Source: Rhizopus arrhizus (lineage: Eukaryota; Mucoromycota; Mucoromycetes; Mucorales; Rhizopodaceae). Taken from it: a stretch of DNA of 64,000 nucleotides. Where the stretch lies: NCBI GenBank assembly GCA_024220505.1, contig JAKZZE010000036.1, positions 248,001 through 312,000 on the forward strand, in the 5' to 3' direction. Below are positions 1 through 13,151 of the stretch, one piece after another; position 1 is the stretch's first letter; each line of letters begins with the position of its first letter. The position numbers were made by a program, and so were the translations under genes. The notes below the pieces were generated by a model that ran no database searches, was not told the origin of the DNA, and worked only from the letters and a program-made list of their open reading frames with translations.

Positions 1-608
1 AAAGCAATTACAAAAAGACTATCAGTACAGCATTAGAAAAGCTACAACTTTTACCTTTTCAAAAATTGAAGTTTTCAAATAAATTCTTCTTTGACCAGAA
101 TGATCAAAAATTGGTGCGTAGCTTAAAAGCAAAGTTTGGTCAAGATGATGTCTTAGTTTTTGGAGATTGGTCCGCCCCTAATGTCAAGTATCAAGTACCG
201 ACAAGAAGCAAGGGATTAATCGAGATGTTAAAGAAAAACGGGTTTGTTGTCTACCTAATCAATGAATACAAAACATCTTCCTATTGCCCAACCTGTGAAA
301 ATGAATTAGAAAAATTCAAAACAGTGCCAAATCCTCGCCCTTACCAACGGAAAAAGAAGCCAGATGTGCTATGCAATGGTTTGCTGAGGTAATCCAAAGA
401 AAAAAAATAAACTAGATTAATTCTTGATAACTAATGCAGTACTAAGTGTAAGAGCTTCTCATGCCTTAAACAACAAACCACAGGAATAAAAAGAAGACTT
501 TGGAATTGCGATCAAGCAGCCGTATTGAATTTTCTCAAGATCCTAAATAGTTTGAGAAAGACTGGCGAACGCCCTAGCCTTTTCGCCAGAAAATATCCTT
601 TAGACTAA
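1..608 (+). CDS. Fanzor (eukaryotic TnpB-like) nuclease, C-terminal part, probably decayed
   Basis: The frame is open from the left edge, so the N-terminus is missing. Seen: GDWS and PTRSKG motifs, then LINEYKTSSYCPTC, which fits the RuvC-II glutamate followed by the first half of a zinc ribbon. A proposed intron at 389-439 (gtaatc...atgcag) keeps the frame and leads to TKCKSFSC (second half of the ribbon) and RRLWNCDQAAVLNF, which fits the RuvC-III motif N-R-D-x-x-A-x-x-N. It stops at 606-608. Known: Fanzors are RNA-guided, transposon-borne relatives of TnpB, reported from fungi including Mucoromycota. Odd: the usual Arg of NRD is Cys here, a CGC-to-TGC change beside the catalytic Asp, and the second ribbon strand follows an uncertain splice. 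A general TnpB-like transposon protein is the alternative. Activity is doubtful. Confidence 0.62.
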
Positions 609-1329
609 TCATCTTTAAGTAGAACAAAAGTAGGAAAATCATAAAAAATTCTCTAACAAGGTTATCGATTTGGTCATTTAATACAGGTATTGCATTAAAA
701 CAAGTACAAAGCGACAATAATAAATGTACTAAACGAAGTTTTCATTTAGGTTAGTGATATTTATTTTTCTGGAAACGACCTTTGTTTTTTGCTAAACGAA
801 GTTTATTTTCTTTAAACTGACAAAATTTACCAGCCTCACTGTATTTCAGTTGTTTTGTTACTACAGTTTTATCTGGGATTGAATTAATTTGTTTACTTAT
901 TTGCATTTGAACTATCTTTCTTATTAAAACTGATTTACTGCTTTAGCTTTGAAAGAATGTAGTAAAAAAGCTAAATCATTTATTATTATTAAGAAAAAAT
1001 ATATACTCTGTTTAAGGTATGATTTACTTCATATCTAATAGCCGTTTCATCAAGAAATTCCCACAAAAACTTTTGGTGAAAAATGAGTACTATGTATGAA
1101 TACAAAGACATAAAGAATATATATATACATATATACATATATGCTGTATCGGTTGTTATTTGGCGATTAAATATAGGATTAATTTATAGTTAACCCATCC
1201 AAGCATATTTGTATCAAATTATAATTTGATTGTTCCTTGTGATTGAACAAAGAAATTATTTTAAATTCAGACTTAAAGTTTTAGCTACAAAATAATTTCG
1301 CAAAAAACAAAGACATTTTGACCAATTTA
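609..1329. other. Intergenic, AT-rich; no gene seen
   Basis: No coding frame of substance. An AT-rich microsatellite (alternating TA with TAC interruptions) lies at about 1120-1143. If the upstream nuclease belongs to a transposon, its right end and any guide-RNA region would fall here, but I see no terminal inverted repeat or clear hairpin. Confidence 0.5.
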
Positions 1330-3476
1330 ATGGGATCTCCAAAACCAAAAACCAAACCAAAATTGGCCCATCCTATCAATGTCACAGACAATGTGAGTTA
1401 AATGAAAGCAGACACTATCACATACTTCTACTTTTGGAATCTAACGTTTGAACACAGAGTAAATCTCATGGCAATTCGCCTATTCTTTTAGACATATTTT
1501 CACGACTTGCAGATGTGCAAAGGCAGATTATTGTAATGAAAAAGCATCATAATAAATCAAATTTGGAAATAACGTCCATGAAAGAAGATGTAGAAACGAT
1601 TTCCAGCTTTTTGCTACCACGCATGCATCCTTTAGATAATAATCAGAACGCGCCTTTCCCCATGAACAGTGAATCACAAAGACTTACCACACAATTGCCA
1701 TACCAGAGACTTCCAGGGAACTTTGTATCTGGTCACTATTGGCCACATGTGCTTGCACCTGAACCCAATTACTCTCAACTATTAAACAATCAAAGGAATC
1801 CTTACATTGCATATGGTCTTCCATATACTTTTCTTAATTTACCTGGTAATCCTGAAAGGCATAATTATGAAAATCAATTTAGCTCCAATGTGTTCAATAT
1901 ACCAACTTCTACTCAGCACGCACAAAGACTACCTTCATCCTTCTTTACACAGTCTACACAAAACATACCAACTTCGCAATCTCAAATCCTAGGAGATTCT
2001 CAAGAAAATCAGCCTTGTTTAAACCGAGAGGTTCCACCAGAACAACGATTTCTTTCGCCAGAGCTACCTCCTTCACCAAAACAATCACCTACTAGCCCAA
2101 ATTCGCCAAAGAAACAACTTCATCGAAGGGTATCTAGTACCAGCCATCATTCCTCACGGTCTAAAAAGCGACATTTAAAAAAAAAGAATTGGCATAACAA
2201 AGATACCAAGAAAGATAGATACACTCCTGAGTTCGATCGCTTCGAATTAGATGATCAAGCTGAAATTGACTTAAACAAATATGCTTTTAACAAAGACGCA
2301 TATTTAGCGTCTCAAAAGTTATATGAAACAGATAATGAAACCGATGATATAAAAAAAGGAAAGATTGACAATAGAGAAGTTGGATCAAATAATCTTACGG
2401 AAGCTAGACTGAATAAAGAAAAAATGAGTGAAATAGGCGATAAGAAGAGTGACAAAAGAGTTAAAAAGAGAAAGAATAAAACGGATATTACTATGCTGAA
2501 TAACGATATGAAGAAGAGCAAGTTAAATCTTACTTCTGATACCCGAATCATCAAAGACACATATAATCCATCATCTGATGATCATGAGCCCCAGACAATC
2601 CTAGAGAAGACCGTCTTGAAGAAAAGTGGACGTCAAGTATTAAATCCTCGAGCAACCATAGCAAATGGTGATTTTTTTGCAATATTTCAAAACAAAGAGG
2701 GTGAATATACAAGATTGATGAACAACAGCAATGACTATATTAACGGTTCCAATATTATACTACTAAAAGAAAAAGACATAAAGTCAAAAACACCAGTCAA
2801 TCAGGAAGGTGCCAGTTCTTCAAAAAGGCATACGGACAGAGGATCAACCGAAAATGAATTGACAATTGGTATGGAAAAAAGTACAATACCAAGAAAAGAG
2901 AAAGAAAGCTGCCTAAGATTTGAGAGCCATCATAAAGGCACTTGGGAGACAAATCCTATCTCACAAGCAACAATTTTCGAAATCGAAGCAGCAAAAGATT
3001 TACAAAGGAAGAAACGAGCTAAATATATACCAAAGAAAGATCGAAGATTAAGTGTGAGCTCTGGTATAAGCTCATTGTCCGATACTGATAACGATACAGA
3101 CTTTGATGAAGAGATTCGTGTTAAAAGCGATTCGTACAATGAATTAGCCTTCCAGCCGAATCTTGACAACAACCCAGAGTTAGAACTTACTGCTGAGGAA
3201 ATTCAAGTTTCTGAAGGTGTTTTTTATAACAGCAGTATGGCTTTTAATCAGCTTTCTTTACCACAACCTTTAGACTCTAAAAATTTAACAAATAAACAAC
3301 GAGAAAAGATGAGATTAGAGCGGTAAAAAAATATTTTTTCACTTGTGCACATCATGTACATATTAACCTTAATTTATAGCGAGATACAAAAACTAGGGTT
3401 GGTAAAACAAGCTATTAAGAAAAACCCTGGATATGGTAAACGTTGTCTCAGGTCTTCCGGCTCAAAGAAATCATAG
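1330..3476 (+). CDS. Basic low-complexity protein of unknown function (three exons)
   Basis: I join exons 1330-1392, 1458-3322 and 3380-3476. The introns begin gtgagt and gtaaaa and end acag and atag, and the total of 2025 nt keeps frame and gives 674 residues. The start MGSPKPKTKPK is the first ATG of exon 1. The N-terminus has a short helical stretch (ILLDIFSRLADVQRQI) that could be a coiled coil. The middle is rich in Pro, Ser and Gln, followed by long Lys/Arg-rich segments (SKKRHLKKKNWHNK, KRVKKRKNK) and acidic Ser-rich patches (SSGISSLSDTDNDTDFDEE). This looks like a nuclear, largely disordered protein. I do not recognise a domain. Its neighbours offer no functional clue. Confidence 0.7.
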
Positions 3477-4282
3477 TTAGTATTTTTATTTAAAAAATGA
3501 ATATATATCTTTATACCACACCATTTTCTTCCTCTCATACATCAATAAACCGATAAAAAAGGGACAATTAATTCCATCCACATCTTTTTATACCTTTTTT
3601 AATTTATTTTCAAGAGTTGTCAATAACTTACTCCTACATTTGGTGCTTTAAACGATTGCAATTGTAAGGGCATGTAGTTTAGATTTAAAACAAAAAAGAG
3701 TGTTTGGTTATAATAAAAAAGGATCTAGACACATGTTAGATGGGTTAGATATCATTCTCGATCGATTAAAAAAACAGCATTAAGCTTGAAAAGAAATCCT
3801 TTTAGAAGAGCAATACTTATTATGGCGATGTCATAACGTTAAAGCTAGTAAGCACAAGCATACATATTGATAAACGATGAATCGAACAATTATAAATATT
3901 TTTTTTTTGAAAATAGAGAAGATCAAGGCAAAATAAAAGAGCAATGTAAAGTTTATAAAAGGACATGGGAATTGATAAATAGAATAGTAGTGGAGGATAT
4001 GAGAAGTTGTTTCCAAAGGACTAATGGCTGTATCAGTTTTTTATCCCAATATCAATAGGATGTTATAATTAATCTCCAAACATTTGTAAAGGCATGTTTT
4101 GTATTCTATAATAGATGAATAAAGCACAATAATTTTAATACGAGAATAATTTATATAGAAAAGGGGAGAGTGAATATGATGTGAAAATTCTTCTTTCTAG
4201 GCCATAGCATATATAATATATTTATAATATGTACACAAATAATAAAGTTGCAGAGAGAGAGGGAGAGGGAGAAAGGGAAAAT
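3477..4282. other. Intergenic between convergent genes
   Basis: About 0.8 kb of AT-rich DNA between the 3' ends of the unknown gene and the LAMMER kinase. Short frames at 3831-4058 on both strands have no recognisable content. A GA-rich microsatellite lies at about 4253-4278. Confidence 0.5.
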
Positions 4283-6149
<1,867 letters not shown>

Positions 6150-6153
6150 CTAC

Positions 6154-6182
<29 letters not shown>
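6154..6182 (-). promoter_or_regulatory. Coding-strand T29 tract next to the LAMMER kinase start
   Basis: On the minus strand 29 T are followed by GTAG and then ATG. This is either a poly(dT) promoter element or the stretched pyrimidine tract of a 5'-UTR intron that ends at the start codon. Confidence 0.5.
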
Positions 6183-6185
<3 letters not shown>

Positions 6186-9100
6186 AGAGATGCTACACAT
6201 ACGCGCACACACACACACCGACCATTCTTTAATAGTTTTTATTTTAGTGTTATTCTTACTTTTTTTATAAAAAAGAGAGATTACTTTTATGCTGATACAA
6301 ATAAGGGAGAATTTTGGAAGTATGTATTATTTTTAATAAAAGAAAGAGAGAGAGAAATAGAGAAAAAAGGATGGGGTACTTTTTTTTATAATAAATGAAT
6401 AAAAAATTATTTTACACATATTTTTTTTTTCCTTCAAAAAATATGTATAAAAACAATTGTTTTTTTTTTGTAGTCCTTTATTTCTTTAAATGACATTATC
6501 TTTGGGAGATACTTAAAGTATTCAAAATCATTAACTTATTTAAAAAACATCTCTAACTTATACACATTATTATCAGGTGGGATATGATATTAGTTTTAAA
6601 ATGGATTTTTACGTGGTCCAAGCAATATCTGACTAACAAAAAAAAAAGTTTTTATGTTGTACGAATAAAGTGAAAACAATGATAAATATTAATTGTCTCT
6701 AGAAAAATATGCATAATGGGTGTTATACCATTTACCCTGCATTATACACAATGCGTTTCTGAGCCGTTTTTATGGCTGTAATTTAGTATTCACGTGTGAA
6801 GTACGTGTTGTAAAGGACTAATTTATATATCCTCTCTTATCTACTCGAATTCTTCATCCTCTGAAGATTACGCAACAAGTAAACGTAACCATCAAGAAGA
6901 GTATTTATTAACAGGCTTATTCTTGATAAAAAATCAGAAAGATAGTATTAGAATATTATAGAGTAAAACATAATGTTGTTTTGGTATTAAAGCATGAATT
7001 GAAAATAGAAATAATGTAGTCTGAATGTGTTTCTTATCATCTTTATAAGTCATAAAATCATATACATTGGAATTGCATACGAAAAACGCATGACTTTAGA
7101 GAACAAGATTGTATCCATACACATTCTTTAGAAGAAAAAAGAAACTAAAAAAAATTAGTCGATACCCATGGTAGATTCTTTAAAAAGCAACAGAAACATG
7201 AAAGCTTTCTTGTTATTTCAATATAAAAGCTATAGCTGTCAAAAACAAACTATACATCCTCTGAGGATCAGACAGGATTGAACTTGATATTGAAAACAAC
7301 TTTTTAAGCTTTGTCATACCTTGATTTTCAAATGCTGTCTCCCTTGATGCGTGCTTTATTTCTTGTTCGACTCCTAGCAACCTGTTTTTTTTTTTTTTTT
7401 TTTTTTATATATATATACAATTTTCCAAAAAGAAAACAGATTTTGCTAGTAATAAGCCTCCTCTATCTATATTAATGAATCTTTTCGATCAGAGCGTCAA
7501 AACTTCTTTTTTGTTTACAGACTAAATTGCCTGAGTGCAGACTCAAAAATGGTGTTCCACTCTAAGATAATACTTTAATAACTTTTGATTATCTGGGCGG
7601 CTTAAAAAAAGAAGGTATCCCACAGGCTACTGGTGTGTTAAGGGTGTCTTTGTTTTGCTAATGGATACCAGAATGACAAGGAGAAGAGTAAATTGATGAA
7701 AACAAACTGCCATTCCAAATACATATATGCCTTAATAGATGTAGCTGTATAATTGATTGGTATAAATTATTCTAAGCAGTGTCTAGAGTTATTTAAATGG
7801 TATTATTACCAGGAGCATCTGCTCAAATAGCCATTGAACTGATTCATTATTCGATAAAAACAATTAGCGGAATATAACAGTTTTTGAGGCTTTGCATGTT
7901 CTGAGCTACTAATGGGTTTTGTGTATTTTTTAAGTAGTTTATATGATTCATTATATATAATATTATTTTCATAAATTTAGGTCGGCTTTTATTTATATAT
8001 GATCCACCGATCACAAGCACTGCTGCTGTAATGATATATATACAAGGGATAGTAAAGCGTATACAAAGCAATGATGGTATATGAATATATTATCAGAAAG
8101 TAAAGCAATAACCATCATAGAATAATAGCATAAATAACAAAATCAATAGATTTCATAACAGCAACAACAATGTAACAAAGAAATTACAATATTACCAAAT
8201 GTTGCTCGGTCAATACCATATAAACTACGTTTTTTAAAAAAAAAATACTTGTTGTATAATAAATATCTAACAAAGGATTTTCTAATGGTACTAAAAACAT
8301 ACGAACTCCATTTATATTATATAAAGTAAAGTATCAATTAAAAGAAACCAAAATATATTCAAATTTGCTTGACAAACTCTTCAGCCATTTAATTCCCCTA
8401 ATTATCAGTTTGAGTTTCTCAGCATAATCTGATGTAAACAAATAACAGCACGCATTAATAGTAAAAACAAACAGAGCAACTCTAATTGGCAATAGTATCA
8501 AAAAAAAAAGTGTGAAAGCGACATGTAAATCTTTTATTTTTCAAGCTTCTGTTGTAACAAATTAAATTATTATGGTTGTCTTTCAAAAATAAAAGATGCG
8601 ATTTTTGGATGTATGTGTATGACATCTCCAAGCATAAAATAGATAAATGTAAAAATGAAAGAAAAGGAAGGATGATTTTCTTGAATTTGAACACTGATGG
8701 CTCTTTAATAAGATAGGCATCTTTCGTTTCTGTTAGTGTCTTTGATGTGTTGAATTCTCAGTTTCAAGGAAAGAATATACATTATAGAAAGTATGAAAAC
8801 ATGATATAAAGAGTGATCCAAAAAGTGATTAATCCTATAAGTTTATTTTTATTTACTTTTGTTAATCTATTGATAGTTTTGTTAACTGATACATCAGTAA
8901 GTAATACTACCTAAGCTTTGTAAATCAAACTCTTGCATCGTCAGCAAATACCAGAAAAGAAAAGAAGCTTTCTTCTCCTGAGATGATCGAGAAAGAGATG
9001 AAGTTGTTCTCCTTTTTTTTTAAAGAGTATAAAATGATCTAGGGTGACAATTTGTGATATTTTTAGTAAAATTAAATCTCTTTTCCCAAGATATTTGATT

Positions 9101-9526
9101 GATTAAATAATGGAGAAGTCGTAACTGCTATCGACAAGGTAATTGATGCAAGCTTAAAATTTATATAGTACCTTGTTAAATTTATTCATGTCTACTTGTG
9201 GTACTGTAATATAAGATATTGCTATCCAAGAAGCTTAATCTTTGGAGACCACCGAAATATATATGTATAAATAATGCGTGTATCTTGTTTTTTATTTATA
9301 GAAAGAAAAAAGAAGAGAGAGGGGGTATTTTACTGTATCTAAACAATTACACTAACTTGACCTCTTCTTTTCTTTTTTGCTTACAGGCAATAACAATGAC
9401 TAAAAGGACAATAAACCAAAAGAGTGGAGGAGGAAAGAGTACAAAAAATGAAGGAAAAGGGGAGGGAAGATATGGATCCGCCCTTAAAAAAGCATGCTCT
9501 ATGATTGTTTGGAGAAGGAAAGAGGT
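6183..9526. other. Long intergenic region, no supported gene
   Basis: About 3.3 kb of AT-rich sequence between two genes on the minus strand. It holds a CA microsatellite (about 6205-6220), GA repeats (about 6344-6357), a T tract followed by TA repeats (about 7386-7418) and short frames (for example 7847-8071 and 8482-8694) with no recognisable protein content. It probably includes upstream sequence of the LAMMER kinase gene and the 3' flank of the C2H2 gene. I see no tRNA. Confidence 0.5.
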
Positions 9527-10300
9527 CTACAGATTTCTGTATCGTCTCATACCAACATTTTTCAGTGCTTGAATAACAGGGCTCATACGACAAGATTCTT
9601 CCATGCGTAAATGCCGCTTGAGTGCATCAGTGCGTGCAAATGACTTTTCACAATTTAAACAGTAATAGGGTTTTGCGCCTGTGTGAACTCTGATGTGTCG
9701 TTGAAGGTCGTGCTTTCGTGCAAATGATCGGGGACAAATGTTGCAGTCATAAATCTTATTCTTTGTACATTTCGCTTGTTTCACTGAACCTCCATCTGTA
9801 GGTAATTTACTGTAGGCAAAGGGGCCCATACTACTAGATAGATAAGAGGGATACTGAAATGTGGTGTTATTTGTAGGTATCATTATGTTGTTTTGATGAT
9901 ATTGTTGTGGAGGCATATTTCCTTCTGATGATATAAGAGACGCCATGTTTTGCGATATAAAAGGATAAGAATTGGTATGCGGTGAGACTGATGGAGAGGA
10001 AACGAGAGAAGAAGTTGAAGATGAATTGCAGAAAGTCATGGCGGATCCTGAGAAGAATGGCTCTTGATCAGGTAAGCATGCATTCTCTTTAGGTTTAATA
10101 GTGGATGCAGGCATCATGCCGTTCTGATTGAGTGAGTGTGGGTTAAAGCTGGGTGAGAATAAAAATCGACTTTGATGTGTGGGGAAAGGATTTAATTTAT
10201 TGTTATCCCATAACTGAAGGTGTTGTGTTGTTTGGTCTTGCCAGACGGGAGGATTTCTATAATAGTTGAATTCATCTACGCATAAACAGTCTTGATACAT
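9527..10300 (-). CDS. C2H2 zinc-finger transcription factor
   Basis: A single exon of 257 residues from MYQDCLCVDEF to MRRYRNL. The first 175 residues are low-complexity (Pro, Ser, Asn, Gln) and probably disordered or activating. Two fingers follow at about 183-236: CNICPRSFARKHDLQRH-IRVH, a TGAKPY linker, then CLNCEKSFARTDALKRH-LRMEESC. The last position of finger 2 could be Cys rather than His (C2HC). The FARxxDLxRH and FARTDALKRH forms resemble Crz1-type and related fungal regulators, but I cannot name an ortholog. It most likely binds DNA in the nucleus. About 2.8 kb of apparently empty DNA lies upstream, which leaves room for a long regulatory region. Confidence 0.85.
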   Translation of the reverse strand: MYQDCLCVDEFNYYRNPPVWQDQTTQHLQLWDNNKLNPFPTHQSRFLFSPSFNPHSLNQNGMMPASTIKPKENACLPDQEPFFSGSAMTFCNSSSTSSLVSSPSVSPHTNSYPFISQNMASLISSEGNMPPQQYHQNNIMIPTNNTTFQYPSYLSSSMGPFAYSKLPTDGGSVKQAKCTKNKIYDCNICPRSFARKHDLQRHIRVHTGAKPYYCLNCEKSFARTDALKRHLRMEESCRMSPVIQALKNVGMRRYRNL

Positions 10301-13151
10301 TTTGTTAACGAATGAGAATGTAAAGAATTTAATAAAAATGAAAAGGAAAAAAAGTAAAGTTCAATGTTTGGGGATAAAAACTTGCAAGTTAATATATGCA
10401 AGACAAAAAAAAAGTGAACGAGGTCTATTGGTTATAAAACAAAAGCGCGTTTTTACTCCCTTTCCCTTTTTTCCTTAAAAGATAAGGTTTAGTTTTATAT
10501 TAATGAAAAATCATTAAAACAATGTGCAAATAAAAGTGGGATATTTTGCCCTAAAGGGAGTGATACTATCAAAAAGTGCCATGCTCTCATGTATAAAGTA
10601 AACATTCCTTCTCAGAAAAGGTCGTTCCTAAACTAGTTAACACAAGTGCACCCTCTATCCCCGTATTGATGAAGATTGTGTAACTCCCTCATATCTTACC
10701 CAGAATTTCATGTATTGAAATGAACCAATACTTCTCAGCCGATAACCAGTCCTTTTGCGTTGGTAGTAAAACGCCTTCTATGTCTCATACCCTTAGGATG
10801 AATCGAGAAGCCTTCATTAATACGGACAATCATAAGGAGTTACAAGATGACAAAAGAAACGAAATCAAAAGATGAATCAAAAAGATGGATTAGATAATAA
10901 AGATGTAAGAAAATGTTTAAAGAAAGAGAAAGACTATTGAATAATAAAAAAGAAATATAAACCCTTTTATATCGATTTATTTAATTAAAACAACAATTGT
11001 CAAGAAAGTGGTAGTATTGACGATCGTATATATCTTAACAATCCATTTTGTTTTTTGATTTTTTTAGCCCTGAATTTAATGTACAAAAATGGTTTAATGA
11101 AAATTAATTTACTTTCCATCATCTCCTTACTGTGGAGAAGGGAGTTAGCCCTATGTCAGTTAGATCATAGTCTTCGCGATTTTTGAATCTATATGTCGCA
11201 TAGAAGAGTCTAAGCATATTTGGAGTTAAGAACTGCTATGGTAATCGAATGATTAATATCAAAGAAAATTATTTTAGAATAAAAAAAAAGGGTACAACAT
11301 TGTTTGCATAACCATTTTTAAATTCTGTTGTTAGATTAAAAATAATATATAATTTCGATCTATAGTTTAGTAAATGTTGCACTTACTGCGCTTTAAAGTT
11401 TTACTGCTTTCAGTTAATATGTCGATATAAAAATGAGAAATGTTATTTAGAATTTTGCAAGCATGAAAAAAACCCTTAAAAGGTATCAAGATATTCTTAT
11501 AACATTTTGCTTACTCGAATTCAATTTAATATTGATTACTTATCATAGAGTTTTCTTAAAAGGCAGCTCTACATGGGTAGAGGCAGTATCTATCGTCAAG
11601 CTTAAATATGGGTCCACATTATCGTCTGTCCCTGACTTAACCAACATAGAGCTAACAAGAAATACTCTTCATTGTAGCAATGGTGATCAAAATGATATAG
11701 TGCAATTATTAGATCATTTCATAACACTAGTGATAATACATAGGTGTTTATAGAAATCAAAATTGTAGAAATCAAAAAATAAAACCATCATCTAGTACGA
11801 TGAAAGAAAGCTGTTTTGTTAAGCGAAACTACCTTATACAACAGTTGTCAACAATAATACCTCTTAAACAATAAATGTGTAGGAGTTTATAGAAAGTACA
11901 TATTAGGACAAGCCAGATTCACTTGTTGTCGTTCTTGAAGGAAACATTAGATCTTCAACAAGTGTACTTAATTTCAAAACTCAAAAAATTGCTGAATCTT
12001 AAGACATTCACTGTAATAAATAGCACTTAGTTTTGGTTTATAATCGTAACCATCTTTCTATAAATAAGCTACTGTAAAATTGAAAATCGGTGAATTTATT
12101 TACAAAAGGGATAAAATAGAAGAGGGTCATAAGAAACAACAAGTACTTATCTGCCTCAGAATCTACTTTGTATTTGCCCTCCCCCCCCCCTCCCCTCGAA
12201 ATAACTGCGTTTGGCAACGTTTCCTCCTAGTCCTTTTAGTGACCTTTTTAACCCTTGACCAAGGCAAAATGGCGTTGGATAAAAGTTCAAACAAGAAGAA
12301 ATCGTTTACTACATATTTAAAGGCGTTTTTCTATAACTAATGAAATAACGTCTTTTTTACATCGTCAACTGTATGTTGTATCTTATTCTTTGTTTTTATT
12401 CTTTGCAAAATATTTATTGGAAATACACTTGTATTCAGTTGAAGGCATAGAATTAGAAGAAACTGTCCAACCAGTGTATTATTGTTCTTACGATCATTTA
12501 CGATAGAACTAAGGAGCCTTCCTGTCAACTTCTCCTGGATTCGTTTTTTCCTCGTTAGCTTTTCTTTGGCACAGTCATATATTATCGACTCATAAGAAAC
12601 AGCTTTTTTTTTTTTTATTTTTTTATTTTTCTGTAAATTGCTTGAATGCTTGTGCTACGAACTTGTATTTTTAATTTGTAAATATTCATCAGATTGTTTT
12701 ATACAATGAATCGACTTCAATCTTTCTTTATCGTAGCATAGGTCGATCCCGTATAAATCACTCCTTGAAACCTCTTTTGTTGTATTAATTTCAATGACAA
12801 AAAATACCTGCCACTACGATATGATTCATCTATGTCTTTCCCTCCCTTTTTCATTTTTCTTATTTCCCTCCCTATTTTCGCTAATGACAATAGATCAAAA
12901 TGGTGTAAATCAAAAGTAATCATTGGTCCAGTTCAAAAGAAAAATATTCTATTCTTCTTTAATGTTTAGTACCAGGAGGAAGTTGTTAGGGCAAATGGTT
13001 TAGCCTATCATTACTATACTGCAAACGTCCATTCTAAAGTATATGTAAATGTAATTATTTATTTTGAAAATATCAACAAATTTCTTTCTGAATTAAGGAA
13101 ATTTTTTTTTCTTCATCACTTCATATCCATCAAACATAAATCTCATCAAAT
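10301..13151. other. Long intergenic region with one weak ORF
   Basis: About 2.85 kb without a confident gene. Features seen are a C-rich run at about 12179-12196, a T tract at about 12605-12616, and short frames. The only frame with protein-like composition is at 11463-11753, listed separately. Confidence 0.5.
11463..11753 (+). CDS. Possible small or fragmentary protein, unknown
   Basis: A 96-residue frame starting MKKTLKRYQDIL. Its second half (STLSSVPDLTNIELTR, then QNDIVQLLDHFITLVI) has balanced, amphipathic composition unlike the low-complexity junk around it. It may be a gene fragment of an accessory family. I recognise no motif, and expression is unknown. Confidence 0.25.
   Translation: MKKTLKRYQDILITFCLLEFNLILITYHRVFLKGSSTWVEAVSIVKLKYGSTLSSVPDLTNIELTRNTLHCSNGDQNDIVQLLDHFITLVIIHRCL

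Noticed and set aside
9219..9572. 117-residue plus-strand frame near the C2H2 gene
   Set aside because: It overlaps the 3' end of the zinc-finger gene on the other strand and has low-complexity content; no support as a gene.
12179..12196. C-rich run as a regulatory G-quadruplex
   Set aside because: It is a nearly pure C run in an empty region with no gene next to it; nothing links it to function.
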